A stretch of 64,000 nt of DNA from Larkinella sp. C7 (GTDB lineage: Bacteria > Bacteroidota > Bacteroidia > Cytophagales > Spirosomataceae), in assembly GCF_006149005.1 (NCBI RefSeq), contig NZ_VBSL01000007.1, forward strand, positions 248,001 through 312,000, in the 5' to 3' direction. Each line of letters opens with the position of its first letter. Positions within the stretch are counted from its first letter, which is position 1. A program made the position numbers and the translations under genes. The notes under the pieces were generated by a model that did not search any database, had not been told where the DNA came from, and worked only from the letters and a program-made list of their open reading frames with translations. Below are positions 17,112 to 27,786 of the stretch, piece by piece.

Positions 17112-17708
17112 GTGAAAAACGCATCCCTTGTTTTGAACGCCGTACTGGCGGTTGCTGTAGCAGTTTTATACTACCTGCACTTCTCTGACAAAAACACTAC
17201 AGAACCGGTTTCTGCCAGTACAACGAAATCGGCGCCGGTCCGCAAGACGGTTTATGTCAACGTCGACTCCCTGCTGACCAATTATGAATATTTTAAAGAC
17301 ACCCGGAAAGTGCTGGAAAGCAAACGGTTTCAGCTTGACAATGAATTGAACAACAAGGGACGTTCACTGCAAAATGAAGTGGCTTTCTTTCAGCAACGGG
17401 CCCAAACGATGACGATGGAACAGGGCCGGGCAACAGAAGCCGCTTTGCAAAAGAAACAACAGGATTTGGTGGCCTATCGTGACCGGGTGGTTCAGCAACT
17501 GGCGGAAGAAGAGCAAAAAAAGAACGAAGAACTGTACAATCAGATTCATGATTATCTGAAGAAAGTCAATAAACAAAATCAGTATGACTTTGTGATGGGC
17601 TATTCCAGAGGGGGCGGCATTCTCTTCGCAGACACCACGCTGGATGCTACCAAATCGATCATTGGCGGCTTAAACAAAGAGTATCAGCAAAAGCAGACCA
17701 AAAAATAA
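17112..17708 (+). CDS. OmpH/Skp family protein
   Basis: 198 residues, starting at GTG 17112 (MKNASLVLNAVLAVAVAVLYYLHF, an uncleaved-looking membrane anchor). A Skp-like core follows: KTVYVNVDSLLTNYEYFKD, a long charged coiled coil at about 75-160, and YDFVMGYSRGGGILFAD. Skp proteins are periplasmic chaperones for outer-membrane proteins; this one would be anchored to the inner membrane by its N-terminus. Own promoter in front and strong terminator behind, so monocistronic. Confidence 0.88.
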   Translation: MKNASLVLNAVLAVAVAVLYYLHFSDKNTTEPVSASTTKSAPVRKTVYVNVDSLLTNYEYFKDTRKVLESKRFQLDNELNNKGRSLQNEVAFFQQRAQTMTMEQGRATEAALQKKQQDLVAYRDRVVQQLAEEEQKKNEELYNQIHDYLKKVNKQNQYDFVMGYSRGGGILFADTTLDATKSIIGGLNKEYQQKQTKK

Positions 17709-17725
17709 CGACTTGTCGTCTACAT

Positions 17726-17765
17726 AAAAAAGCTCCACTACCGAATCGGTAGTGGAGCTTTTTTA
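17726..17765 (+). terminator. Bidirectional-looking terminator after the OmpH-like gene
   Basis: A run of A, then AGCTCCACTACCG, loop AAT, CGGTAGTGGAGCT and a T run: a near-perfect 13-bp stem flanked by A and T tracts. Confidence 0.92.
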
Positions 17766-17954
17766 TGTTCTTTTTTCAACAAAATAAAGATTCATGCCGG
17801 GTTTTTAGAGAGTTGAATGCACTACGGCATAAAATTTGTTAAACGTACGGTGATGTTGTATGTATCGACAAATCATTGTGGTCCATCCAATGTAATAATC
17901 TTTCTAAATAACGGCAATTAGCTTGGAAAGACAGGTTTTAATTTTTAGCGATTG

Positions 17955-18085
17955 GTACACGCTCAGGGTGTGTATAAATGAAGATATCCTGGAGAATGCC
18001 GGTGTGTACAGAAGGGTCTTGAGGCTGTGATTCGGCTGTACGCCGTATCTTTTTGGATGCGGTTAAAACACCGGCTTCGCCAGGA
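17955..18085 (+). ncRNA. Candidate structured RNA upstream of smpB
   Basis: A gene-free stretch with strong nested pairing. TCCTGG (17987-17992) pairs with CCAGGA (18080-18085). Inside it GCCGGTGT (17998-18005) pairs with ACACCGGC (18068-18075). Inside that are two hairpins: GTACAG/CTGTAC (18006-18011/18036-18041) and CCGTATC/GATGCGG (18043-18049/18055-18061, one G-T pair). An alternative pairing exists: GTACAC (17955-17960) with GTGTAC (18003-18008). A terminator follows at 18113-18144. No known RNA family was recognised; strand is inferred from the terminator. It could be a small RNA or a leader. Confidence 0.4.
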
Positions 18086-18112
18086 AAATGTTTATAATGC
18101 AGGAATCATTGG

Positions 18113-18144
18113 ATACCCCGGAGATTACTTCGGGGTATTTTTTG
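18113..18144 (+). terminator. Rho-independent terminator upstream of smpB
   Basis: ATACCCCG (18113-18120) and CGGGGTAT (18131-18138) form the stem, followed by a T run. There is no protein gene directly upstream, so it probably ends the candidate RNA. Confidence 0.8.
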
Positions 18145-18156
18145 TTTACAAATCGG

Positions 18157-18164
18157 TACTTTTG
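18157..18164 (+). promoter_or_regulatory. smpB promoter candidate (-7 element)
   Basis: TACTTTTG fits TAnnTTTG. The -33 position falls in the T tract of the preceding terminator and has no TTG. Confidence 0.45.
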
Positions 18165-18270
18165 ATTTAGCATTTAAAAGTCGGTTTGCCAACCTGTTTT
18201 CCAGCACGCGAATGTTCCGGTAAGCAGAAATGGGGTGTCATCCGATGATCACATTGACCACACTATAAGT

Positions 18271-18732
18271 ATGTCTGATAAAACACTGGCCAAACACATC
18301 GAAATCCGAAATCGCCGGGCTTCCTTCGAATATTTTTTTCTGGAGACTTTTACCGCCGGTATTATGCTTACAGGCACCGAAATTAAATCGGTTCGGCAGG
18401 GAAAAGTAAATCTGGGAGATGCCTATTGTTTGTTTTCCAAAGAAGAGTTGTATGTCCGGCAAATGCACATTTCGCAGTATACGGAAGGAACCTACAATAA
18501 CCACGAGCCGCTGCGCGACCGGAAACTGCTGTTGCAGAAGCGGGAATTGAAACGACTGGTCAATAAATTGACCGATCAGGGGTTGACAATCATTCCAACC
18601 AAGCTTTTTATCAATGACCGGGGGTTTGCCAAACTGGAGATTGCACTGGCCAAAGGGAAAAAATTATACGATAAACGCGACTCGATCAAGGAACGGGATG
18701 TTTCGCGGGAGATGAGCCGGGAGCAGTTTTGA
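18271..18732 (+). CDS. smpB: SsrA-binding protein SmpB
   Basis: 153 residues from ATG 18271. Binds tmRNA and takes it to stalled ribosomes for trans-translation. Motifs: HIEIRNRRASFEYFFLETF, AGIMLTGTEIKSVRQGKVNL, GDAYCLF, and the basic tail KKLYDKRDSIKERDVSREM. The longer upstream frame is discarded because ATG 18271 matches the family start. The tmRNA gene itself is not in this window. Confidence 0.97.
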   Translation: MSDKTLAKHIEIRNRRASFEYFFLETFTAGIMLTGTEIKSVRQGKVNLGDAYCLFSKEELYVRQMHISQYTEGTYNNHEPLRDRKLLLQKRELKRLVNKLTDQGLTIIPTKLFINDRGFAKLEIALAKGKKLYDKRDSIKERDVSREMSREQF

Positions 18733-18862
18733 TGCTTAGTTGCCTGACGGTCAAGCTCGTCGGCTGTAGTTAAAAAAATACGTACGATTCCGGGAATAAC
18801 CTGTCATTTATAATGAAATATCATTAACTTGCTTGAAAAAGTAGGAGTCAGATACATTGTTT

Positions 18863-19375
18863 ATGGGTAGGAAAGTCCTGGTACTTAATCAAGACTATAG
18901 CGCATTAGGCATCTGTTCTGTACCGAAAGCGTTCTTGTTGGTCTACCTGAACAAAGCGGAACTGGTTGCCAAATCTCAGGGTTTCGTCCTGCGAACGGTG
19001 GACGTTGAGTACCCGTCTCCCACCGTCATCCGCCTGCACCGCTACATACACCTTCCTTACAAGGGGGTTATGCTCAATCGTCAGAATATTTTTAAACGCG
19101 ACGGAAACCGGTGCCAGTACTGCGGCAAACTCGAAGACCTGACCCTCGACCACGTTCTGCCCAAATCGAGGGGCGGCAAAACCAACTGGGACAACCTCAT
19201 CACGGCCTGTAAACGCTGCAACTCCCAGAAAGGCGATCTTACGCCCGAGGAAGCCGGCATGAAATTGTACCAGAAACCCTTCAAACCGTCTTTCCTCGTC
19301 TTTTTGCGCGACTTTTCCGGCTCGCTCGAAGAAACGTGGGTGCCTTTCCTGGCCAAACGCGAAAAAATGTACTGA
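18863..19375 (+). CDS. HNH endonuclease family protein
   Basis: 170 residues from ATG 18863 (MGRKVLVLNQDYSALGI). The C-terminal half has a zinc-bound HNH/McrA core: CQYCGK, LDHVLPKSRGGKTNWDNL, then ACKRCNSQKGDLTPEEA. Members are widely conserved in Bacteroidota as stand-alone genes; the role is unknown and it need not be restriction. The N-terminal 80 residues, which precede the HNH core, are typical of this conserved subgroup. Confidence 0.9.
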   Translation: MGRKVLVLNQDYSALGICSVPKAFLLVYLNKAELVAKSQGFVLRTVDVEYPSPTVIRLHRYIHLPYKGVMLNRQNIFKRDGNRCQYCGKLEDLTLDHVLPKSRGGKTNWDNLITACKRCNSQKGDLTPEEAGMKLYQKPFKPSFLVFLRDFSGSLEETWVPFLAKREKMY

Positions 19376-19455
19376 GCAATCCGCTCTTCAACGGCCCCGT
19401 TGACGGGAAATGACATTTTTTTGTCTTCCCTGGATGTTTTTCCAGAAAACTTCAC

Positions 19456-19463
19456 TATTTTTG
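19456..19463 (+). promoter_or_regulatory. rpsA promoter candidate (-7 element)
   Basis: TATTTTTG fits TAnnTTTG, about 100 nt before the rpsA ATG. The -33 region reads ATG or TGT, not TTG. Confidence 0.45.
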
Positions 19464-19560
19464 CACCTCCTTTTTTGGGGCAGTGTCTCCATGTTATCAA
19501 CTAAAAGTCAGCCAGGAAGGCCCGGGGGCTGATGTATCGATGGGCCACAACCAAACTTTT

Positions 19561-21348
19561 ATGAGCAAAACGCAAACACTGCCTGATTTTGATTGGGATA
19601 AGGCAGACAACCGGGGTTTCGGTAGCGGTTATTCAGACGAAGAACGTAATCGTCTGTCTGAGCTGTACGATAACACCCTGGCGCAAGTAAACGAGAAAGA
19701 GGTAGTGATCGGAACCGTTGTCGGTATTACTGACCGGGAAGTGATTCTTAACATTGGTTTTAAATCGGATGGTCTGGTTCCGGCTTCGGAATTCCGTGAC
19801 TTGCCCGATATGAAAATTGGTGATGAAGTAGAAGTTTACGTAGAAAATCAGGAAGACCCCAACGGTCAACTGGTGTTGTCGCGCAAGAAAGCCAAAGTCA
19901 TTACGGCCTGGCAGAAAATTCAGCGTGCTCTGGACGAAGACCTGGTCATCGAAGGATTCGTGAAGCGCCGGACCAAAGGCGGTCTGATTGTCGATATTTA
20001 TAGCATTGAAGCTTTCTTGCCAGGATCGCAGATCGACGTGAAGCCGATTCGTGATTTCGACGTGTTCGTCGGCAAGAAAATGGAAGTGAAAGTGGTGAAA
20101 ATCAATTACGCGAACGATAACGTAGTTGTTTCACACAAAGTACTGATCGAAAAAGATCTTGAAGCACAACGTCAGCAAATCCTGAACAACCTGCAAAAAG
20201 GTCAGGTACTGGAAGGGGTGATCAAGAACATGACCAACTTCGGGGTATTCATCGACCTCGGTGGGGTCGATGGTCTGCTGCATATCACGGATATTTCGTG
20301 GGGCCGCATCAGCCATCCATCCGAACTGTTGCACCTCGATCAGAAAGTCAATGTCGTTGTACTGGATTTCGACGAAGACAAAAAGCGGATTTCGCTGGGT
20401 ATGAAGCAACTCCAGGCGCATCCCTGGGATTCGCTGCAGGAAGGCATGCAGATTGGCTCGAAGGTGAAAGGCCGGATTGTCAACGTGGCCGACTACGGCG
20501 CGTTCCTCGAAATCATGCCGGGTGTTGAAGGTCTGATCCACGTTTCTGAAATGTCGTGGTCGCAGCATCTTCGCAATCCGCAGGACTTCCTGAAAGTGGG
20601 TGACGAAGTGGAAGCCGTTGTACTGACGCTGGATCGCAACGATCGCAAGATGTCCCTCGGTATCAAGCAACTGACGGCTGACCCCTGGTCACGTCCGGAA
20701 CTGGTGGAGAAATACGCCATCGGTACCAAGCACAAAGGGGTTGTTCGGAACCTGACCAACTTCGGTTTGTTCCTGGAACTGGAAGAAGGCATCGACGGTC
20801 TGGTACACGTATCGGATCTGTCTTGGACGAAAAAAATCAAGCATCCGTCTGACTTCATCAAAGTTGGCGAAGAGCTGGAAGTAATCGTTCTGGAACTGGA
20901 TGTTGACAACCGTCGTCTGGCTTTGGGTCACAAACAACTGGAAGAAAATCCGTGGGATACGTTTGAGAGCGTTTTCACTCCGGGTTCAGTTCACCGGTGT
21001 ACGATCCTGTCGAAAAACGATAAAGTTGCCACCCTGGAATTGCCATACGGTATCGAAGGTTTCTCGGCCCTGAAAAATTTGCAGAAAGAAGACGGTTCGT
21101 GGGCTGATGTCGGCGAAACGGTTGACTTCAAAGTGATTGAATTTTCGAAGGACGAAAAACGCATCATGCTGTCACACTCAAAAACGTGGCAGGAAAAAGG
21201 CGACGATCGCAAACCGGAGAAAAGACAGGCCGTTGCCAAAGCACCGACCACCAGCAGCAAAGAACCGGAGCGGGCTACGCTTGGTGACCTTGATGCACTG
21301 GCTGCGTTGAAAGAGCAAATGGAAGGTCGTTCTTCGAAAGGAGAATAA
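19561..21348 (+). CDS. rpsA: 30S ribosomal protein S1
   Basis: 595 residues from ATG 19561 (MSKTQTLPDFDWDKADN); the upstream in-frame extension overlaps the promoter. S1 binds mRNA and helps start translation, important in Bacteroidota where Shine-Dalgarno sites are weak. Six S1/OB repeats are visible, for example VIKNMTNFGVFIDLGGVDGL, VNVADYGAFLEIMPGVEGL and VVRNLTNFGLFLELEEGIDG. A Lys/Glu-rich tail follows (RKPEKRQAVAKAPTTSSKEP). Confidence 0.97.
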   Translation: MSKTQTLPDFDWDKADNRGFGSGYSDEERNRLSELYDNTLAQVNEKEVVIGTVVGITDREVILNIGFKSDGLVPASEFRDLPDMKIGDEVEVYVENQEDPNGQLVLSRKKAKVITAWQKIQRALDEDLVIEGFVKRRTKGGLIVDIYSIEAFLPGSQIDVKPIRDFDVFVGKKMEVKVVKINYANDNVVVSHKVLIEKDLEAQRQQILNNLQKGQVLEGVIKNMTNFGVFIDLGGVDGLLHITDISWGRISHPSELLHLDQKVNVVVLDFDEDKKRISLGMKQLQAHPWDSLQEGMQIGSKVKGRIVNVADYGAFLEIMPGVEGLIHVSEMSWSQHLRNPQDFLKVGDEVEAVVLTLDRNDRKMSLGIKQLTADPWSRPELVEKYAIGTKHKGVVRNLTNFGLFLELEEGIDGLVHVSDLSWTKKIKHPSDFIKVGEELEVIVLELDVDNRRLALGHKQLEENPWDTFESVFTPGSVHRCTILSKNDKVATLELPYGIEGFSALKNLQKEDGSWADVGETVDFKVIEFSKDEKRIMLSHSKTWQEKGDDRKPEKRQAVAKAPTTSSKEPERATLGDLDALAALKEQMEGRSSKGE

Positions 21349-21373
21349 GTTCTGAAATATTTGAAGTGCCGCG

Positions 21374-21403
21374 CTGTCTGGAATGAATATTGTAGTAAGT
21401 TTG
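21374..21403 (+). promoter_or_regulatory. Possible tRNA-Cys promoter
   Basis: CTG (21374-21376), 19 nt, TAAGTTTG (21396-21403). Near-consensus, located between rpsA and hairpin 4, so a transcript from here would pass through the hairpin. Confidence 0.4.
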
Positions 21404-21421
21404 CGGCACGATAGCAGTCGA

Positions 21422-21491
21422 GGAGTTTGGGAATTTAAGAATTCAGGAGGGCTTTCAGGAGAACTCCCCACCCCTTAAATTCCTGAACTCC
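21422..21491. repeat. Hairpin 4 between rpsA and tRNA-Cys
   Basis: GGAGTTTGGGAATTTAAG (21422-21439) pairs with 21474-21491 with two mismatches near the middle of the arm; the inner part (CAGGAG... and ...CTCC) adds weaker pairing. A 7-bp period is weaker than in the other hairpins but can be read as GAGTTTG, GGAATTT. No T run follows. Confidence 0.7.
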
Positions 21492-21503
21492 GAAACCAAA
21501 AAG

Positions 21504-21574
21504 GGTCCTGTGGCCGAGTGGCTAGGCAGAGGTCTGCAAAACCTTTTACAGCGGTTCGAATCCGCTCGGGACCT
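21504..21574 (+). tRNA. tRNA-Cys (GCA)
   Basis: Acceptor GGTCCTG pairs with CGGGACC; D arm, anticodon loop with GCA (CTGCAAA), T arm GCGGTTCGAATCCGC. Discriminator base is T, as expected for tRNA-Cys. CCA is not encoded. Confidence 0.95.
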
Positions 21575-21618
21575 CTCCCTTTGTATCAGTTCGATACAAG
21601 TACTATTTTAATACGAAT

Positions 21619-21662
21619 TGCCATCCGAGGAGGTTCAAAGCCTGCTGGATGGCATTTTTTTT
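21619..21662 (+). terminator. Terminator after tRNA-Cys
   Basis: TGCCATCC (21619-21626) and GGATGGCA (21647-21654), followed by eight T. The 20-nt loop has a small inner stem AGG/CCT. Confidence 0.88.
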
Positions 21663-21776
21663 AGAATTAATTTAGGTATGGGAGGGTGGTTCAAAGTGAT
21701 TAAATCGTACAAAAAAGCCAGTTACTTAGACAAAGTATAAATAAAATCCCGTGGTAAAATATCAAACCGCAGATGT

Positions 21777-21806
21777 TTGATTAAAACCGTTCCTGTGCTA
21801 CTTTTG
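21777..21806 (+). promoter_or_regulatory. Promoter of the act-cox respiratory operon
   Basis: TTG (21777-21779), exactly 19 nt, TACTTTTG (21799-21806). Perfect Bacteroidota consensus. No other such element was seen between the genes through 38.9 kb. Confidence 0.88.
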
Positions 21807-21869
21807 TGCGTTAATGGAAAATAATTAGTAGGTATGCATACTGATTTTATCGGTTTCTCATTGATTAAA

Positions 21870-23102
21870 ATGTACTCACGAAGTGTAATAAGTACTTTAG
21901 TAATTGTACTGATAGCACTGTTCAGCAGCTATCAGTCAGTGGCTCAGGAAGCCGCGGCTGCAGGTGGTGATGCGGCAAAAGGAAAGGAATTATTCTCGAC
22001 TTTATGCCAGCAATGCCACGCCGTAACGGACGAAAAAGTGATCGGTCCCGGGTTGAAAGGGATCAAAAGCCGCCGGGATGAAGCGTGGCTGATCAAGTGG
22101 ATCAAGAATCCACAAGCTGTCATTTCCAGTGGTGATGCCTATGCCACGGCACTGTACGCCAAGTATCAGCCGCTGGTGATGCAGAGCTTCCCGGATTTGT
22201 CTGACGACGACATCAGGAACATCCTGGCGCATGTAGAAGCGGCTGGTGCTCCAGCACCGGTTGCTACAGCCGCACCGGGTGGAACCGCACAGGCTGCCGC
22301 ACCGGCCAGTGAAAGCCCATCCGGGTTGTTTACGGCCGTACTGGTTGCGCTGCTTGTCGTTATGTTGCTGGTTCTGGGCGTTTTACTGGTTCTGGTATCG
22401 GTTCTGTCAAAAGCCGTTGCGCCAACCCCCGGGACTGAAGGCACCCAATCGACGCCATTCTTTCAACGACTGAAAAGCAACCTGTCGGCTGTCGCCAGCA
22501 ACAGCACCCTGCGCTCCATTGTTCTTTGGCTGTTTGTATTTGTAGTAACCAAGCAAACCTTCGACGGTCTTTACAGCGTCGGCGTTTCGCAGGGGTACGC
22601 TCCCAAACAACCCATCGCGTTTTCGCACAAACTGCACGCCGGTCAATACCAGATCAATTGTAACTACTGTCACACCAGTGTTTACAAGGGGAAGCTGGCC
22701 ACCATTCCATCGGCTAATATCTGTATGAACTGCCACGGTGAAATCAAACGCGAATCACCGGAAATCCAGAAAATCTACAAGGCCATCGAAGAAGATCGTC
22801 CTGTGGAATGGGTGCGTGTTCACAACCTCCCGGATTTGGCCTATTTCAATCACGCCCAGCATACGAATGTAGGTCAGGTGCAATGCCAGACTTGCCACGG
22901 CGAGATCGAAAAAATGGAAGTGGTCGAGCAGCGGTCTTCCCTGACGATGGGCTGGTGTATCGATTGCCACCGGAAAACCGAAGTTGCTACGAAGGATAAT
23001 GCCTACTACGATAAATTAGTTGCCCTCCACAAAAAGGGAAGCAAAGAACCGTTGCGAGTGGCTAATATTGGTGGCCTCGAGTGTTCAAAATGCCATTATT
23101 AA
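21870..23102 (+). CDS. actA: Alternative complex III subunit ActA (multiheme cytochrome c)
   Basis: About 410 residues from ATG 21870 (a signal peptide starting MYSRSVISTLVIVLIALFSS); an in-frame ATG at 21834 adds 12 residues. ActA carries electrons inside ACIII, a quinol:electron-acceptor complex unrelated to bc1. Six CxxCH heme sites: CQQCH in an N-terminal monoheme domain, then CNYCH, CMNCH, CQTCH, CIDCH and CSKCH in the pentaheme part. A membrane segment at about 155-180 and another near 215-235 separate the two parts. The N-terminal monoheme domain is a fusion seen in Bacteroidota ActA. First gene of the operon. Confidence 0.93.
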   Translation: MYSRSVISTLVIVLIALFSSYQSVAQEAAAAGGDAAKGKELFSTLCQQCHAVTDEKVIGPGLKGIKSRRDEAWLIKWIKNPQAVISSGDAYATALYAKYQPLVMQSFPDLSDDDIRNILAHVEAAGAPAPVATAAPGGTAQAAAPASESPSGLFTAVLVALLVVMLLVLGVLLVLVSVLSKAVAPTPGTEGTQSTPFFQRLKSNLSAVASNSTLRSIVLWLFVFVVTKQTFDGLYSVGVSQGYAPKQPIAFSHKLHAGQYQINCNYCHTSVYKGKLATIPSANICMNCHGEIKRESPEIQKIYKAIEEDRPVEWVRVHNLPDLAYFNHAQHTNVGQVQCQTCHGEIEKMEVVEQRSSLTMGWCIDCHRKTEVATKDNAYYDKLVALHKKGSKEPLRVANIGGLECSKCHY

Positions 23103-23148
23103 TCACATCGAATCCCATTAAACAGTTGAACTGAATCAATAGGACTGT

Positions 23149-26100
23149 ATGGAAAGTACAAATAAACGGTATTGGAGGGGACTGGAAGAGCTACGAAACG
23201 ACGAATCTTTTGTAAAAAACGCGTATAAGGAGTTTCCAGAAGCCAATAGTGATAAATCATCTACCGAATCAGGAAGTATTGTCGACGGTATTGGTAGTGA
23301 CCGTCGGGATTTCTTAAAAGTATTGGGATTCGGCATGGCCGCCGTGACACTGGCGGCCTGCGATACGCCGGTTCACCGTGCTATACCGTATATCAACAAA
23401 CCGGAAAGCACCTTTCCGGGCATTGCCGATTATTATGCATCGACCTACAGTGAAGGGGGCGACTATATTCCGGTTTTGGTGAAGACCCGCGAAGGTCGGC
23501 CCATCAAAATTGAAGGAAATACGTCATCGACCATCACCAAAGGGGGGACGTCGGCACGGGTTCAGGCTTCCGTTTTGTCGCTGTATGACAACGACAAACT
23601 GAAAGGCCCAAAACGCGGAGACGCCGATAGCGACTGGGCAACGATTGATAAGGAAATTCTGGGTCAGTTGCAACGGGGGGGAGCCATCCGCATCGTTTCG
23701 TCAACCTTACTGAGTCCGTCGACCAAATCGGTTATTGCGGCTTTCATCGCCAAATACCCAACGGCTACGCACATTCAGTATGATGCCAATTCCGTCTCTG
23801 GATTGGTGCAGGCCAACCAGACGTCGTTTGGTCAGGCGGTGATTCCTTCCTACGATTTTAGCAAAGCCAAAACGATCGTCAGCGTTGGTGCCGACTTTCT
23901 GGGTAGCTGGATCGCGCCATTAGAATACACGGATCAATATATTTCAACCCGTAAAGTCGGTGCAAATGCTGGTAACAAAAAGGAAATGTCACGGCATTAC
24001 CAGTTTGAAACCGGTTTGTCGATGACGGGTTCCAACGCCGATTACCGGAGTCCCATTAAACCTTCGCAGGAAGGTCTGGTTGTGGCCGCGCTCTACAATA
24101 AAGTAGCGGCTAAATTGGGTGGCGCGCCGGTTAGCACGGCCGCTGTGGATGTTCCTTATCTGGACAAAGCCGCTGCCGATCTGGCATCTGCCCGGGGTGC
24201 CGCTCTGGTCGTTTCCGGTTCAAATGATCCCAATGTTCAGGTGCTGGTCAATGCATTGAACAACCTGTTGGGTAGCTACGGGGTTACGATCGATCTGAGT
24301 CGGCCGGTCAATTACCGGCAGGGTAACGATGCGGCCATGAATGCCTTCATCACCGATGCCAAGGCGGGACGGATTCAGGGAGCAATTTTCTACGCAGCCA
24401 ACCCGGTCTACGATCACCCACGCGGTGCTGAATTGAAAGAAGCCCTGCCAAAAATCGGCTTGTCGGTATCGTTTGCCGACCGTTCCGACGAAACCGCTTC
24501 CCTCTGTAAATACACCTGCCCGGCGTCACATTACCTCGAATCGTGGGATGATGCGTCACCCAAAGCCGGTTTCTATAGCCTGACCCAGCCGACGATCAAT
24601 ACGATCTTTAAAACCCGTCAGCCGCAGGTTTCGCTGCTGACCTGGGCCGGTTTGAGTCCGAATTACGAAAACTTTATCAAAAACTACTGGCGGACATCCA
24701 TTTATCCGCAAGCCGGTAGCGGATTGCCATTCGACCAGTTCTGGATTCAGTCGCTGCACAATGGTGTTCTGGAAGTGAATGCCGCGGTAGCGGGCGCAGC
24801 CGGCGCTTTCAAACCCGAAAGCGTTGCAGCCGCCGTCGCCGGGGTTGCTCAAAAATACAAGCCAAACGCAACAGGATTCGAATTGTCACTTTACGAAAAA
24901 GTGAGCATTGGAACTGGTGCCATGGCGAACAATCCCTGGTTACAGGAACTACCCGATCCGGTTTCAAAAGCCTGTTGGGACAATTACGCCTGTCTGTCGC
25001 AGAAAACCGCTACCGAACTCGGTGTCGAGCAGTTCGACCTGGTTTCGGTTGAAGTAACGGGCAAACCCGCCGTTGAGTTGCCGGTTCTGGTTCAGCCCGG
25101 ACAGGCTGACGGTACGGTTTCGATTGCAATTGGATACGGACGCGAGAAAGCCGGTAAATCGGCTGATGGCATTGGCAAGAATGTTTACCCACTGGCATCC
25201 GTTTCGGCAAATTCGTTGCTGTTTTCCGCCATGGACGTAAAAATTACCAAAGCCAGCGGAAGCCGTACGATCGCACAGACCCAAACCCACGATACCGTGA
25301 TGGGTCGCCGGGCGGTTATTCAGGAAACGATCTTAGCGGCTTACAAAAAAGATCCGAAAGCCGGTCGGTATTTCCCGAAAGTGGTCACCTCAGAAGGTCC
25401 CGTCTCTCCTACAGACATTTCGCTCTGGAAAGGTTACGAAAAAACGAACCACTCCTGGGGCATGATCATCGACCTCAACTCCTGCACCGGTTGTGCCGCG
25501 TGCGTCGTGAGTTGCCAGGCCGAAAATAACATCCCGGTTGTGGGGCGGCAGGAAGTCATCAACCGCCGTGAAATGCACTGGATTCGGATCGACCGGTATT
25601 ACAGCAGCGATGCCGAAGCCGAAGACCGGAAAGGTCTGGAAATTGCTTCCAACAATCCGGAAGTCGTCTTCCAGCCCATGCTGTGTCAGCATTGCTCCAA
25701 TGCGCCCTGTGAAACGGTATGTCCGGTACTGGCAACAACGCACAGCGCGGAAGGTCTGAACCAGATGACCTACAACCGTTGCGTGGGAACCCGGTATTGC
25801 GCCAACAACTGCCCCTATAAAGTTCGCCGGTTTAACTGGTTCAAATATTTCGACAACGACAATTTCGACTACCACTACAACAACGATCTCGGAAAGATGG
25901 TCATCAATCCGGATGTAACGGTTCGTTCGCGGGGAGTTATCGAGAAGTGTTCATTCTGCGTGCAACGCATTCAGGAGGGGAAACTGACGGCTAAAAAAGA
26001 GCGCAGAAGACCCAAACCGGATGAGATCCAGGTGGCCTGTGCGCAAGCCTGCCCAACCGGTGGCATTATCTTTGGCGATATGAATGATCCGGAAAGCACG

Positions 26101-26253
26101 ATTTCGAAACTGTTGAAAGAGGAGAATGAAGCCCGGGCTTTTCAGGTTCTGGAAGAAATCAACGTGAGACCGCAGATTTCCTACCTGACCAAAATCCGGA
26201 ACAAGGATGAAGAAGCCAAACCCGTTGCAGCCGCAGCCGGGCACGCTGAATAA
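23149..26253 (+). CDS. actB: Alternative complex III subunit ActB (molybdopterin-oxidoreductase-like plus Fe-S)
   Basis: 1034 residues. N-terminal RRDFLKVLGFGMAAVTLAAC looks like a twin-arginine signal with a lipobox Cys at 71. The first two thirds resemble a molybdopterin oxidoreductase, which in ActB binds no molybdenum. The C-terminal third is a ferredoxin-like subunit with CTGCAACVVSC, CQHCSNAPCETVC, CVGTRYCANNCP and CSFCVQRI...CAQAC, enough for four Fe-S clusters. It sits on the periplasmic face and passes electrons from ActC to ActA. Confidence 0.94.
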   Translation: MESTNKRYWRGLEELRNDESFVKNAYKEFPEANSDKSSTESGSIVDGIGSDRRDFLKVLGFGMAAVTLAACDTPVHRAIPYINKPESTFPGIADYYASTYSEGGDYIPVLVKTREGRPIKIEGNTSSTITKGGTSARVQASVLSLYDNDKLKGPKRGDADSDWATIDKEILGQLQRGGAIRIVSSTLLSPSTKSVIAAFIAKYPTATHIQYDANSVSGLVQANQTSFGQAVIPSYDFSKAKTIVSVGADFLGSWIAPLEYTDQYISTRKVGANAGNKKEMSRHYQFETGLSMTGSNADYRSPIKPSQEGLVVAALYNKVAAKLGGAPVSTAAVDVPYLDKAAADLASARGAALVVSGSNDPNVQVLVNALNNLLGSYGVTIDLSRPVNYRQGNDAAMNAFITDAKAGRIQGAIFYAANPVYDHPRGAELKEALPKIGLSVSFADRSDETASLCKYTCPASHYLESWDDASPKAGFYSLTQPTINTIFKTRQPQVSLLTWAGLSPNYENFIKNYWRTSIYPQAGSGLPFDQFWIQSLHNGVLEVNAAVAGAAGAFKPESVAAAVAGVAQKYKPNATGFELSLYEKVSIGTGAMANNPWLQELPDPVSKACWDNYACLSQKTATELGVEQFDLVSVEVTGKPAVELPVLVQPGQADGTVSIAIGYGREKAGKSADGIGKNVYPLASVSANSLLFSAMDVKITKASGSRTIAQTQTHDTVMGRRAVIQETILAAYKKDPKAGRYFPKVVTSEGPVSPTDISLWKGYEKTNHSWGMIIDLNSCTGCAACVVSCQAENNIPVVGRQEVINRREMHWIRIDRYYSSDAEAEDRKGLEIASNNPEVVFQPMLCQHCSNAPCETVCPVLATTHSAEGLNQMTYNRCVGTRYCANNCPYKVRRFNWFKYFDNDNFDYHYNNDLGKMVINPDVTVRSRGVIEKCSFCVQRIQEGKLTAKKERRRPKPDEIQVACAQACPTGGIIFGDMNDPESTISKLLKEENEARAFQVLEEINVRPQISYLTKIRNKDEEAKPVAAAAGHAE

Positions 26254-26312
26254 CGTCACCCCTGATTGTGTATTTCCAGTTTGATAACTAGTAGCATTCA
26301 AAATTAACTACC

Positions 26313-27740
<1,428 letters not shown>

Positions 27741-27786
27741 CTGGGAGTCCATTAACTGAAGAACTGGTTCAAATTTTATTATAGCA

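Noticed and set aside
17981-18012. Resemblance of a short stretch to the 3' part of a TPP riboswitch
   Set aside because: The CTGAGA element and the correct junctions are missing, and smpB is not a thiamine gene.
17770-18270. Possible tmRNA (ssrA) next to smpB
   Set aside because: No tRNA-like ends, no tag reading frame and no GGTTCGA-type 3' arm in this stretch.
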